Source: Ustulina deusta
Taxonomy: Eukaryota; Ascomycota; Sordariomycetes; Xylariales; Xylariaceae
Reading direction: 5' to 3'
NCBI GenBank assembly: GCA_023159155.1
Contig: JAJNNX010000046.1
Span: 62,001 to 126,000, forward strand
DNA length: 64,000 bases
The notes under the pieces are model-generated. The model saw only the letters and a program-made list of their open reading frames with translations, was not told where the DNA came from and made no database searches. The position numbers and the translations under genes were made by a program. Of the stretch, positions 1-11,403 are shown piece after piece. Position 1 is the first letter of the stretch; every line of letters starts with the position of its first letter.

Positions 1-41
1 GGCCTTGTGTACGCAAATCTGACTTGAAAAATGTGTTGCAG

Positions 42-133
42 TATTCAGCGAACCTGGGGTAAATGCCCCACGCCACATGATCGACTGCGTGTACCTGCAC
101 AAGCCGCGTGAGTGGCGCTTCGATGATCTGTGA
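42..133 (+). CDS. possible 3'-terminal exon of a gene cut by the left window edge
   Basis: After a candidate acceptor (TTGCAG ending at 41) an open frame runs to a TGA at 131-133. It ends in residues HMIDCVYLHKPREWRFDDL, and its codons (GCC, CGC, ATC, GAC, TGC, GTG, TAC, CTG, CAC, AAG) are strongly G/C-ending, like the real exons elsewhere in the window. The frame is closed upstream by a TGA around position 16, so an intron ending at 41 is needed. The rest of the gene lies outside the window and I do not recognise the family. This is inferred from codon bias and splice signal only. Confidence 0.3.
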
Positions 134-1637
134 AGTTGAAGGGGCCGTCGCGTCCCCTGATTGGCTGCTTTGCGAGACCCCTTACCCATCCCGTGCGGTT
201 GAATCCTCCATCCATCGCATGTCGAGACTAATCAGGGTCGACAGCGCCCGATCGGGAAGCTCGGTTGGCGCCCGAAGAAGCGCCGGGTGGCACACGGGTA
301 AAGGCCATGCTAAATGCGCGAACAAATGTTTCGCTTGCTCGGATCGTTGTCGACCAACATTCCCGGCACAGTTCCTCATTTGGGGGCCCAATCGTACATG
401 AAGGAATAGCGATGACTCCAAATTGTCGCGATGGCATGCACGCCGAAAAGCTTCGAATCTGAACCTTGCTGACCAACCCAGAAACCGACCATCAAGACTC
501 GAACTGCTCGCAGTGAGAAGGTAACGTAACTCGCAACCCTCAACTCATGACTCGCGAACCTTTCGTGCCCTCTGTAGCGTGACTGTCGACAACCTTGCTC
601 GTTTCGAGCTTCCCAAAGCAAATGCCCTGGCCGTGATCTTGTGGAGTTCGCGGTGAATTACGTACCATCAGAAGCCCGACTAAGACCATTTCGCGCTCTC
701 CCGAAGGCTTGCGAATAGGCTAATAACCCCACCTTCAATCATGTGCTAATACCTCTCGGCAGTGGGCAAGACGTGATCGACAGCGGTGCGCGAGAAGTAT
801 TATAGAAATGTTGGTATCTGGATTATCGGCATCTAGTGTAGTGTGGTGATGGCGGCAGGAGTCGAAGCGGGACGAAGGATTAAACAGCCTAGCATATTTG
901 TCACGGCTTCCCCCTAGCTAGCAAACAAAAAGATCCAAACTGGGTCGATAGCAAGGTTAACCACCGGCAGAGACGGAAGAGTGGTGATGGTTGGAACTGG
1001 GGGCGGCGGTCTGGACGACTTGGGAGTGACGCTTGACAGTATCATGCCATGACGGAATCATAGATAGTCACGTTGCGTCAACGTCCACTATTGTCGGTCC
1101 CGAGCTTCGACACATGCCGGCCAGCGAAAAGCAGACTTGCTATTTGGGCAAGAGACCGCGACGCTAGAAATGATAGCCGTGTAGCATTGACGGGAACTGC
1201 AAGAGGTCGCTGCGGTTGAAAGTTGAAAGCCGAGGTAGCTTCTGAAGTCTATACCGATCGAGTGATGTGAGCCCGACTGACATTAGGCGTTGTTGCAGGA
1301 ATAGGCGTGATGTCATCTAAAAACACAATCGTTTCGTGGAGGCAAAGAACAGCTCGAAAAGTGAGTTGAAACGGCAATTACAATAAGTTAGGAAAGGAGT
1401 AAATAAAGACATTCAAGCAAGCAGTGGTCCAAGTTCATATATAAAGCCTTTCAACGCCTCCACCTCGTATTCATTTATGAGCCGAAGCAGAGATCTGCTA
1501 TGGGCAGCTTGTTGTGGGTTGGGATCTCCAGCATGTGGTCGATCAATGTCAATCTCAGGTCGCGCTGGTTGCGGGCCGCCGCTGCGGAGGGCTCACTCTT
1601 TTCTGGGTCCAAAAACTGCAACATGCAACTTTGTTTA
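134..1637. other. intergenic, 1.5 kb, nothing recognised
   Basis: Only short frames without codon bias or family resemblance are present. The right end is the 3' flank of BFR2. Confidence 0.5.
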
Positions 1638-4081
1638 CTAATTTCTAAAGAGCTGTAGCCCTTGATCGTCAATGGAGACACCGCCCATCTCTTCATCTGA
1701 CGATTCCTCCTTCAAAGCCATTTTCTGGCCGAAAAGCGTGCCGAAAAACCTATCGATTGCGCTTTGCTCCCAACCCCGTCGATCTTCGGGAGCCATGAAA
1801 TTCTGTAGTTTCTAAACCAAGTTTGTAAGCGCCCCGCGTGCGCTGAATACGAGGTTTGACTTACGGGAATTGGCGCGAAGCGCATTTTCCGACCTTTACT
1901 AGCTTTTGTGTCCACATGTCGCTTCGCTTTAGCTTCTTTCGCCGCCGCATAGCGAACAGTCGCAGCTTGCAATCCAGTCCCAAAGCCATCGCCAGAACGC
2001 TGGTCAACAAGCTCTTTCACTGTAGCATCCCGCGTCAGCTCCAATTTGCATACAATATTATGTACGCTGAGGGGTGGTTCCCGAAGCGGGGTATTGTGAA
2101 GCATCGCTTATCACGCATCTTACATAATAATTGGTAAAAGTCAGCATCGTCGTAGATGGAATCGTCCTCATTGATTTTCCGAGCAACCTGATAAGGCGCG
2201 CATGATCGGCTACGGGAGGCCAAAGTTAGCATTCGCGTTTTCGTGTGCTGACGAGACTGCATCCCAGCATTTATCTCGACAGAATGATGAGAGCGGCAGT
2301 GGCACACGCTTTCCTTCCCAAGCGCGGTAAAATTATGTCCATAAAACTTACGGCGTCCGCGTGCGTTTGATGAGCCTTTCCGGAGCATCTAGTTCAGCAC
2401 TGAGCATGACGGTAATAGGCTTCTCAGCATTGCTGGTGAATTTATGAGCCGAGCTGGCTGTTATACTTGTTTTCTTTGCGTCTCGAGACCACTAAGGCAA
2501 TAAGAGAATTAATAAGTGTACCGGATCTCCAAGATAGAGCGTGTAGTGTGACGGTGTGGTGGTATGCCCGTGTGGGACGCATACCTTCTCCAGTATTTGT
2601 TTTCTCCGAGTAACCTGATGTTTCTCGTGGGCCTCCATCCTGTTCCACAAAGCCGTGGTTGATGTATCTTCCGTTTCGGCATGTTTCCGCTTCTTGCCTT
2701 TGTGAATATTCATTCGGAAGTCGTCAAGTGCGTTCCAGAGCTGTAGGGCGGATCTCTCTGCTGCCTCGTAGGGCTCGGAGGTCTCATTCTCGGTTTCATC
2801 CGCATAATTGAGGGAGTTCACGGCGACGATCTGGAACAAAACGGGTCAGTGGTCACCAGTCGCATCATGGCGCATATAGCAGATTTGGGAGAAAACGAAG
2901 CCATCGATGCGTCAAGAATCCCCATATCGCCACAGAACATGGTATTATGAGCCAACAGTCGACTTACCGACTTCTGCAGGCGTATACGAAGGTTGAGCAG
3001 AGCATCGAAGCCCTTCCGTTGACGTTGCACGGCTCTTCCTTTCTGCACATCCGCGTCCACGGTTTTCAATAACGATTTGACAACACTCTGTTCGCCCATC
3101 ATTTCTTTGACAGATGCCGCTATTCCGGACCCATTCGGGCGCCTTGGTTTTTTACCGGGTCGGGTTTGTTCTACTTCCTCTTCGTCCTCTTCGTCTTCGT
3201 CGCTCCCACCATCTTCGCTGCCATCCGCGCTACCTTCATCTGACAGCCCATCTTCCTCATCGGAGAACCTAGGGTCGTCATCGTCAGACTCCTCCGCCTC
3301 ATCATCAATGAAGCCTGCAATTTCCGAATCGTCTGACAACCCCTCGTCGTCATCGTCATCGCCATCTTCATCCTCATCAATCCCATCTTCCTCCTCGTCT
3401 CCATCCTCCGACCCCATGAAATCAGCAGCGGTGGGTCGTCTAGCATGCCCGTTCTTTTTAGCCGTAGACTTCGATCTCCCGTTGGCGAATTTCTTGAATT
3501 GTTCCCAGTCGGTTTCGCCAGTGACCTCGTCGCTGTCTATTTCAACGTCCTCCTGTCCCTGCTGGTCGGCCTCGAGGTCAGCGGCATCGGGATCATCGAA
3601 TTGCTCGCGCGCGTCTTCATAGTCGGATGAGGCATCGTCGTCGTCGGTGTCTTCGCCCTCCGCCCCACTCCCGTCATCCTCGTCGTCATCACCGACTTCG
3701 AGAGCTTCGCGGGATACTCGAGTTCCTCGGTATTTAGGCCCTAGGCTCAAGGGCTCGTGGCGACGGAGCTTGCTCTTGCTAGCGACGCTGTTAGTAGACG
3801 AGCGCGGGATCGCACAGCCAACTGGGATATTACATACCCGACAGCCACGTAATGCTCGGTTCCGGCAGGCTCATTGTCGCTGCTTTCGTCGCCGCTTCGG
3901 TCGCTGTCGCTGGGAACCACGTCTGCTTCTGGATCGTAGTCTGTCGAGATGCGCCGTGTGAGTACAATGCCAGGAATGCAATTGGGGCCTTGCACGTGCG
4001 CAGGAAGACTCGAAAAATACCTTTCACAGGCCGCTCGACTAAGTCGGCCAGTTCACGGGCGCGACCATGTTTCTTGCCCAT
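1638..4081 (-). CDS. BFR2: ribosome biogenesis protein BFR2/AATF (Traub) family
   Basis: Nucleolar factor of the AATF/Bfr2/Traube family, needed for early 18S rRNA processing in the small-subunit processome. Exons (transcript order): 4081-4021, 3940-3838, 3778-2968, 2830-2585, 2491-2352, 2209-2124, 2019-1865, 1811-1638. They total 1776 nt and encode 591 aa, with every junction in phase. The start MGKKHGRARELADLVERP leads into the family block DYDPEADVVPSDSD, then GTEHYVAVGKSKLRR and SLGPKYRGTRVSR. A very acidic, low-complexity Asp/Glu tract lies roughly at residues 85-230. The AATF domain includes LLNLRIRLQKSI and EPYEAAERSALQLWNALDD. The C-terminal Traub domain includes LKRTRTP-like (LIKRTRTPRSCAPYQVARK), DDADFYQLLLKELVDQRS and FMAPEDRRGWEQSAIDRFF. 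A second ATG at 4102 would add seven residues. Divergent from IND1. Confidence 0.9.
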
Positions 4082-4604
4082 GGTGTTCGCTGTTATGTCC
4101 AACGATGAGGCTGACTGAGCGCATGTAAAGTGAAGGTATAGAGAGAGTGTAGGTACCTGGTGGGGAGCGCCACGGAAAATTTTAGCGGTGAGAGATGGCA
4201 GTATTCATAGTAGGATATAGTGGGGCCGATTCAGCTGACTACCTGACCTGCCTTGAGCCTGGAAGTGCCCAAGGATATCTCGCCGTGAAGCTTCATCTGC
4301 ACATACATCTATGCTACGTGATGACACCTAGTACCTAAGTACTTAAGTAAGTAGGTATGTATGAGTTCTGTGCCAAATACAATGATTTTATATAATAAAA
4401 ATTATGAATAAATAAATAAAGAAGTAATTAATTAATTAATTGTTCAAGTAAGTATCTGCTCCACCAGAAGCTAGGGGAATTCAATTCATCCGAGGCAAAC
4501 CTGACATCAATAAACTACTTATTTACTGTATAGTAAAGTATAAATCAACGATAATCTACGAGGCGGCCAAGTACACGAAGAGCCTCACGACTCAAAAACT
4601 CAAT
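4082..4604. promoter_or_regulatory. divergent BFR2 / IND1 intergenic promoter region
   Basis: The 523 bp between two divergently transcribed housekeeping genes must hold both promoters. It contains an AT-rich core (about 4387-4442) with repeated TAAT/AATTAATT and AATAAATA units, and a run of TAAGTA/TAGGTA motifs at 4330-4362. No specific factor site can be assigned. Confidence 0.5.
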
Positions 4605-5718
4605 ATGAGAGGAACACAAGCCCGACTCTTTCACACACTACGATCTCTCCAGCATGAGAACCCACTCGTAAGTCGCATTGAAATACTCACTGCAGCCACA
4701 AATTCACGACTAACACGACTCAGGGTCTACCGCGAACAGGAGCTATTCCTCGGATGCAACGGGGTCTCCCCGAGAGGCGGAAGATCAAGGACGTCGCCAA
4801 AGTAGTTGCCGTGTCATCGGCGAAGGGCGGAGTGGGAAAGAGTACCGTGGCTGGTTAGTCTGACAAGCTTGCCTACTCGAGCAGAACATATGAGCCATCT
4901 CCTAACTCGTCCCGCCATGCAAGCAAATCTGTCACTTGCCTTCGCGCGAATGGGCTACCGCGCCGGCATACTGGATACAGATATATTCGGGCCATCTATA
5001 CCCACGCTCTTCAACTTGTCCGGGGAGCCACGGTTGTCGTCTAGTGCGTAGACTCTTTGCATATCCTATGTGAATCTCCTAAACTTTAGACGCAGACAAC
5101 CAGCTACTTCCCCTGTCAAACTATGGCGTCAAGACCATGTCGATGGGCTATCTCGTCGGCGAAGATGCCCCTGTGGTGTGGCGCGGCCTCATGGTCATGA
5201 AAGCCCTTCAACAGCTACTGCACGAGGTAGAATGGGGTGGGCTAGACATCTTGGTGCTGGATCTGCCTCCCGGCACAGGTGACACGCAGCTCAGCGTTAC
5301 GCAACAAATCATTTTGGACGGTATGGTACGTCGAGGAGAGGGACGAATGTGCGCTGACATGAACCTATCAGGATCTGTCATCGTAACGACGCCTCATACT
5401 TTAGCAGTCAAGGACGCCGTCAAGGGAATCAACATGTTCAAAAAGGTCAATGTCCCCCTGCTGGGTCTCGTCCAGAACATGTCATTGTTTTGCTGCCCGC
5501 ACTGCCACCAAGACACGGCTGTATTCGGGTCCAGTGAACGGGTAAATGGACTATGCCAAGACCACTCGATCGATTTACTCGGCGACATCCCATTGCACCA
5601 GAATGTTGGAGACGACGGACAGAGAGGCAAACCCACAGTCGTATCAGAACCTGAAAGCCATAGGGCAAGAGCATTCATGGACATCGCTCGACAAGTAGGT
5701 TCGAAGATAGGACTTTAG
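4605..5718 (+). CDS. IND1: mitochondrial Mrp/NBP35-type P-loop ATPase, iron-sulfur carrier Ind1 (NUBPL)
   Basis: P-loop NTPase of the Mrp/Nbp35 family. Ind1 delivers [4Fe-4S] clusters to respiratory complex I in the mitochondrial matrix. Exons: 4605-4667, 4724-4853, 4924-5043, 5090-5320, 5372-5718 (891 nt, 296 aa). The N-terminus MRGTQARLFHTLRSLQHENP lacks acidic residues until Glu18 and is rich in Arg, as expected of a matrix presequence, and it is followed by GLPRTGAIPRMQRGLPERRK. The deviant Walker A KGGVGKST is at residues 55-62, with ILDTDIFGPSIP (Mrp signature) and LDLPPGTGDTQLS downstream. The cluster-binding CxxC is C223-P-H-C226. The mitochondrial presequence and the lack of an N-terminal Cys motif separate it from the cytosolic Nbp35 and Cfd1. 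Intron 3 has a weaker GTGCGT donor. Confidence 0.9.
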
Positions 5719-6123
5719 ATGGGATAAATACCCCATAATCAGGAAAAGACGGATGGGGAAACCTGTACGGCAATATGTATTAACACGTAAAGTACATTGT
5801 ACGATCACGGGTCTAAGTATGGTTATCCCAAGAATTACACACACGGACAGCATATCAGGTATGGATACAGGCACGGGAGACAGATGCTGCATCTTGGTGG
5901 CGGCTGGCGGTTGCGTGGGCTAGCTAGATATACAATATACCCTGCATACAACGAGCGCTTAGCACCTCAACGACACAGAACAGACTAAAAGGGTAGTAGA
6001 AATGACTTCGCTCTTATTGACATAGCTGGATTATTGCTCGCACGCTCAGCATAGGATGGCCGTAGCACGACGCAGCGTCCCACTCATAATACACGTTAGC
6101 ATACAGACTATGTGACCAAGAGG

Positions 6124-6156
<33 letters not shown>

Positions 6157-6271
6157 CAAACAAAGCCTATTCACCAGTCCCCAACGCCGACAAGACCCGA
6201 CCCATCAGCTAACCACCCCTATACAAGTCTTCATGGAATTGGGATTCGCGTGAGATGGTCTGCGACTGACA
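5719..6271. other. convergent 3' flanks of IND1 and SPF30
   Basis: No gene seen. It holds a GA microsatellite (listed separately) and 3' untranslated sequence of both neighbours. Confidence 0.5.
6122..6156. repeat. (GA)n microsatellite
   Basis: Nearly perfect GA dinucleotide run, interrupted by one AC near its start. Confidence 0.9.
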
Positions 6272-7329
6272 TTAGTCCAAATCCTCATTGGCTTGGTAGA
6301 TGTGGCGGGTCCTCGAAGGATCTTTGCGCATGGCTTGTCCCGAGCCGGTGAAACCAACTATGTTTGTGAGGAGGAGGTCAGCGAGCAAATACTAGAGAGG
6401 GCAGAGTATGGTGGCTAGGCCGAATAACGCACCTCTCCCGTGAACACCCTCTGGCGTCCGGAACATGCTGTCTTTCTTCGACTTGTTTGCCTTGGCGAAT
6501 TTGGATTTGTTGTTGAACTCCTGCCATTTATTCTTGCCGGCCTCGAGCTCCTTCTTGGCCTTTATCTTCTTGGCCTTCGGCTGCGCATCGGCCGTGCTGT
6601 TCAGAGCCTCCTCCCTATTCTTCCGGGCCAGCTCGGGGTTGATGCTGGCTGCGGCCGATATCACGCCAGGGTTCGTGGAGGCGGCAGACGGCGGCGGCGG
6701 CTGCACGGGGGTGGCGAATGGGCCGGCGGCATTGGCGGGTGTGCCGTCGGCCTTCCTCTTCTGGGCGACGGGGCGGATGTCTTTGGCGCGCAGCTGCTCG
6801 GTGTTGTCGTAGCTCTTGAACTTGACGACGTAGATGGGCGCCGTCGAGGAGCCGGTGATGGAGGTGATGCGGGCGGGGTAGAAGGCTTTATCTCCGGAGA
6901 GCCATTTCGCCATGACATTGTCGTTAACCTTGTAATTGACGGGACCGGCGTCGACGTCCTTCTCCTCGGGCGGCGGCGGCTTCTTGAAGGCGGGGTGGTT
7001 CTCTCGCGACCACTTCTCCTGCACGGGCGGCGGCGATGGCGACAGCGGTGACGCTCGCGGCCTCGACGGTGCCTTTGTCGGCTTCAGTTCAGCAAGGGTT
7101 TCGTTCAGCAGCGAGAGCGCATCATCTAACTCAGACTTGAGAGCAAGGAGTTCGGCGTTACTTGGGTCGTCTCTCAGACCAGCATCCACGACGTCGAGCT
7201 GAGAGGGGGGGGAGCATCGTCAGCTTCGGTTCGTTTGTTCAATTCACCATGCACCAGTGGGGGATGGAGGACGCGCACCTGTTCTCGGAACTGTTTAATA
7301 TCTTCCTCGATGCTCGAAATATCGGCCAT
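6272..7329 (-). CDS. spf30: Tudor-domain splicing factor SPF30/SMNDC1 family
   Basis: Member of the SMN-related SPF30 family (human SMNDC1), whose Tudor domain binds symmetrically dimethylated Sm proteins during spliceosome assembly. Exons: 7329-7279, 7198-6433, 6357-6272 (903 nt, 300 aa). It starts MADISSIEEDIKQFREQ and continues in a predicted coiled-coil helix with DPSNAELLALKSELDDALSL. The Tudor domain spans about residues 108-160: VNDNVMAKWLSGDKAFYPAR, then ITSITGS, YVVKFKSYDNTEQL and DIRPV. The C-terminal part is Lys/Ala-rich and basic, with KKIKAKKELEAGKNKWQEF and a final exon ending RTRHIYQANEDLD. The first exon codes for only 17 residues. The basic tail and missing catalytic motifs fit an adaptor role. 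Confidence 0.88.
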
Positions 7330-8490
7330 GGTGATTTCAGTAGTCGTATCGACGTAGTGAGTGATGTGGGGGAAGGGAGAGTCTGTCTAGTTATACTCTC
7401 AGTATCGCCTAGTATAGATAGGTACTACGTAAGTCGTTGAGGTCCAGTGACAAGGTCTGATGGTAGGTAGGTAAATGTGCTATGCGTACATACCTCACGT
7501 CCATTGTGACCTACTTAGGCATAGTACGGATATTTCTATCGATAAGAGACTAACCAGCCTCCACTGGAGATGTTAACCGGGTTTATCCTGGTTACATAAT
7601 GGCGCCGCTTCCGAAAACAGACTTCCATACATGTATATGTACCTAGCTAGGTAGTGGCTGCCACTATCAGTACTTGGTTGCCAGTTGCTGTCGCTTGGAA
7701 GCAACTGTTCACCTCTGCTCCATCTCTGACAACATCTCATCCTCCAGCCTCATCCGATGGACAGTCACAATTCATATTTAAGTTTCTGAAATATACTTGA
7801 TTGGAAATCCCTCGCTATAACCACATTATGACCACACTAAAGCCCCCTCCCCAAAGCAGAGAAGCTAGGTTGCTGCTAGGCGACATCCACCAAAGATAGG
7901 ATGGCCCGTGGGCTAGAGTGGTGGTCAAGATCGACCTTCAATGTGACGCCCTGATTACTACTACTAAGTAGTAGGTGCTGCAGCCACAATCCCAACATCG
8001 GCTCCATGAGGACGTGGCACCTATCCGGTCCTGTTCTGCCCTCTACCCACTCAACCAATATGCAGGCGCCTGCACATTGTCGAGTCGAGGACTACAGTAC
8101 AGTCAGCCGAACAGGTCTCCATACGCCACTATAGCCGAGTGCACCAGGTATATGCATGCTATACCTCCCTACACTAGGTAGATTAGGTGCCTACTCTTCT
8201 CAAGCTGCCTTGAGCTTTCTTTCGAGGGTGTCGGATAGGGTCAACGATATCGATATAATCGAAACGACCTTGACCTTGACCTAGGCCGTTGCCTCAAGTA
8301 GAACTGGAATTGCCCTCAGTCAACCTGCCAATCTCCGTCAGCCTGGCTTATTCTCCTCGGTGAGCTTGGTTATGGCTAGTTGCGTGAAGCCCCGGATAGC
8401 CCCCAACCCCCCAGCATCCCCGGCAACCTATGGGTTGCTAAGCGCCTCTCGCCCAGATTACGACTCCGGCAATGCCCATGTTCACTAGCT

Positions 8491-8556
8491 TTCTCGCCTG
8501 GTCATTCTCGCCTGGTCATTCTCGCCTGGTCATTCTCGCCTGGTCATTCTCGCCTG
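8491..8556. repeat. 14-bp tandem repeat, 4.7 copies
   Basis: Unit TTCTCGCCTGGTCA repeated exactly four times and then ten bases of a fifth copy. It lies in intergenic DNA. Confidence 0.95.
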
Positions 8557-9250
8557 TCTCATATCTATCTATTCTAGGTGCTCACTCGGGGGCGATGCAC
8601 CGTTGCACGTTTCGTTTGATGTTGTGATCATGAGGCATTGGTAGCCCCTCCTCCCCAAAGGATTGGATGTATGCTACGAAAGATGGGGCGTCGCTAACTC
8701 TAGATCTATTTTCAGTTCCCGGCCCCTCAGGCTATCTTGTCCATAGCGTGTATTTGAAAAATACAGATGCAGGTCCTCTGGGGTATTAAATGTAGGAGCC
8801 TCTTCCCTCGCGTGTGTCTTGGTGTTTTCCTCGTATGATATATCGTAGGTCGTCCTTTTCAATGTCTCTGTCATGGTGTCTGCTTGGCCTCGACTTATAT
8901 ACACCAAACCTCCCCTTTCCCTCTGTCAAAATTCCCGCTTTCGTGATGGAGGCTCCATTGCCGTCTTGAAATGCTTCAACAGGATCAGACCCTTAAGTTG
9001 CCTACTATTCCCTACCTCGATCGCGGCTACGATGCCAGTTCCACACACGGTCTACAAGGGCTACTCTTCGCATAGGAAGCCTGGCCCGAGTCCCTATGCT
9101 GCCGAGAGCCCTTGAGTATGTGATATTCCCCGCCGTGGTCTACTCGGGAGGAATAGGCCACCAGGAAAGCTTTTCGGCCAATGCATTTGCTCGGGGGAGA
9201 TGGGTCGCCAGGAAGGCAACTGGAGCGAATGCATCTGAGCATGCCCTTTT

Positions 9251-9600
9251 GCTGCCTTTTTTCCACCTGGGAGTTACGTACATGTTCACAGTTCCTGATT
9301 GGGCATTTTTCCCTGCTATCCAGCGGAACCCTCGGTGACGGTGCCCTTCCCGACCGTCCTTGCAGCGCACTCGGCAGTCCCTACAGCCTCGCCGTCGCGA
9401 TTAGCGTACTCGTCGAATACTGGCTTGAGAAGGGAACCAACGCCACGAACTACGAAAATCATTCCAAGGGCAATAAGGTAATAGCCCTGGTGCAGATTCG
9501 CCGCGGGGGATGACGACGCAATGCGACATTTGACCTGCGACTCGATGCCACGACTCCGCATTTACGAACCCTTTGCTCCCTTCAAGTTTTGTCAAAAGGG
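9251..9600 (+). repeat. upstream block A of a segmental duplication (partner at 13215-13577)
   Basis: Two islands match the DNA upstream of the second zinc-finger gene in the same order: a GCTGCCTTTTTTCCAC / GTACATG / CTGATTGG block at about 9251-9305, and a CCCTTTGCTCCCTTC / TGTCAAAA block at 9569-9600. They lie about 490 and 177 bp before the ATG at 9746, close to the partner spacing. The two zinc-finger genes therefore seem to have been duplicated together with promoter DNA. Confidence 0.6.
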
Positions 9601-9745
9601 GGGTTTTACCCTGATAATTCGTTTCTGGGAAGTGTCACGGTCGATTTTGCCTCTATGATAATTCAATGTCCTCATTTGATATCACCTTTGCTTCGAGATC
9701 AGACATCAGTACTTGACATAGCTTTTGTTTCAGAACTAGATAATC

Positions 9746-11403
9746 ATGAATTTCAGCTGGTGCGGGATAAGCGATTATTCGGCGGATAGTAGCGGTTCCC
9801 AAGAGCAAGATGTGAAGTCCCAGTCATTCCATCAGTCTAATAGTTCAAATACCCCAGTCGTGTACGATGGGTTCCCAGGTCCCCATTCGCCACCCGCTTG
9901 TCGACCTTGTGCCACACCACTGATTCTACCAGAGCAGGGCTGCTCGTAAGAATTCATTCTCCTTTACTCTCTCTGCATCATCGCTGATAAAGTTCCAGGT
10001 TCCGTCTTGCGGTAGTTGACGAGTGTTACCAAAGTCGGTTCTACAGCGGAGCCGTCGATTTCTACCTTGTTGAGGATAAGCCACACAGCCCTCCATATCG
10101 ATGCCTCATGGCGTCCTGTCCGGAACGGGATTTTCAAGATCCTAGGGCCATGCTCCGACACTTGAAACACTGTAAGCTCTTCCCACAGGGGAAGTTCTGG
10201 TGTCCGGCGTGCCAGCAAGACGAGTCGTTCAAGGTAGTCTCCAAGAGGAAATGTTCGTGGGACAAAGTCAACATCGCGCGAAAAATCTTCCAGAAGTCTT
10301 TAAAAGCCATCCAAGACATTTCTAGCACCCTCGGGGGATCGTACTGCTACTGCTCTTGTCGCTACTGCTCTTTTCATACATCGCGGAACGATACGGTCGG
10401 CAACAGCGAAGCGCCACCGCCTGAGTATCCCATATCACCCGCAGGGTTAGGCGTTCCGTTCCACCAGGTCGATCAGGCCGCGTCTGCTCCACAACGATGG
10501 GAACTCCCGGGTGATGCGAAGGTTTATGAAATCGGTGGGATGGCTCAGAACTCAAGCTGTATGGACAACACTGAGGCATCTCGACACCTGTCTTGCAATG
10601 GGGCACCTATTCCCGGAATACCCAACCATGAGGTGTCGCCTTCTCAGCTGTCTTCGACATCATTGGGTCGATCGGACTACTCAAGTCACATCTCTCCCGC
10701 ATCCACCCGCCACACGAATGAATCTCCGGGGATAGGCCATTTCCAGCCCCCTCCGGAGAGCATAAGCATCACCATGCAACCGCTTCCGATCACGAGGGAA
10801 GCGAGCCAAGTTAGTCGTCGTGGGGAAGTCCCTCCCCTGACAGTGGACACGCGCCCGTTCGTCCCAAACGTGGCCCTAGAACTGGAATGGAACCTGCTGC
10901 TCGATGACGGCGAAACTTTGGGTCCCTCAGCGGGCATGGATGGCCTAGGCACGGACCATTTCACCCCGATTATTGCATCACAACCAAATGAGATTCTCCC
11001 GCTCAATACTCCATATGTCTATAACGAGTCTCTTGTTCCGCACGACAATACGGATCTCTACCCTTCTCCATCCATGTCTATCCCTTCTTCCTCCAACTGC
11101 GGCCTCTCCCCTAGTTCGTCTTCGGGACCGGAGCTGCTTCAATGCCATTATGTCGGCTGCGACTTCAAGCCCAGCGGCAGGGCCGAGAACCTAAAGGCGT
11201 ACCTGCGAAAGCATGAAAAGAGCCACGAGAAGAATCATATTCCTTGCGAATATTGCGATAAAACGTTTACGCGGCCAGACAACCTCACCAGTCACATCCG
11301 CAAGGTCCACGTATCCAAGCGGCGTCGGAATAGTTTGGAGAGTCTCCGGTCTGCGGGCCAGCCGAGGCGGAAAGAGTCTCGCAGAGAGGCATACGGGGCA
11401 TGA
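9746..11403 (+). CDS. C2H2 zinc-finger transcription factor, tandem paralogue 1
   Basis: Probable nuclear DNA-binding regulator, target unknown. Exons 9746-9945 and 9999-11403 (1605 nt, 534 aa). The intron splits a Ser codon in the segment CSFRLAVVDEC, the same place as in the paralogue at 13676. A conserved N-terminal block (about residues 75-150) holds a zinc-finger-like unit CLMASC(x12)HLKHC, then FWCPACQQDESF and KRKCSWDKVNIARK. The middle is long, Ser/Pro-rich and probably disordered. Two C-terminal C2H2 fingers begin at C449 (CHYVGCDF...KHEKSH) and C483 (CEYCDKTFTRPDNLTSHIRK), followed by a basic tail KRRRNS that could be a nuclear localisation signal. It lacks the Zn2Cys6 domain typical of other fungal regulators. 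Confidence 0.8.

Larger units (their letters stand above)
7330..9745. other. intergenic, 2.4 kb, upstream of zinc-finger gene 1
   Basis: No convincing gene. It contains TAGGTA-type motifs (7440-7480, 7640, 8165-8190), the 14-bp tandem repeat at 8491-8556, and, in its last 500 bp, blocks that recur upstream of the second zinc-finger gene. A 77-codon frame on the minus strand (8674-8907) has no family resemblance and is not called. Confidence 0.5.

Noticed and set aside
3077..3622. Ser-rich 181-codon open frame on the plus strand
   Set aside because: It is the complement of the Asp/Glu tract of BFR2 (GAA/GAT read as TTC/ATC-type and Ser codons).
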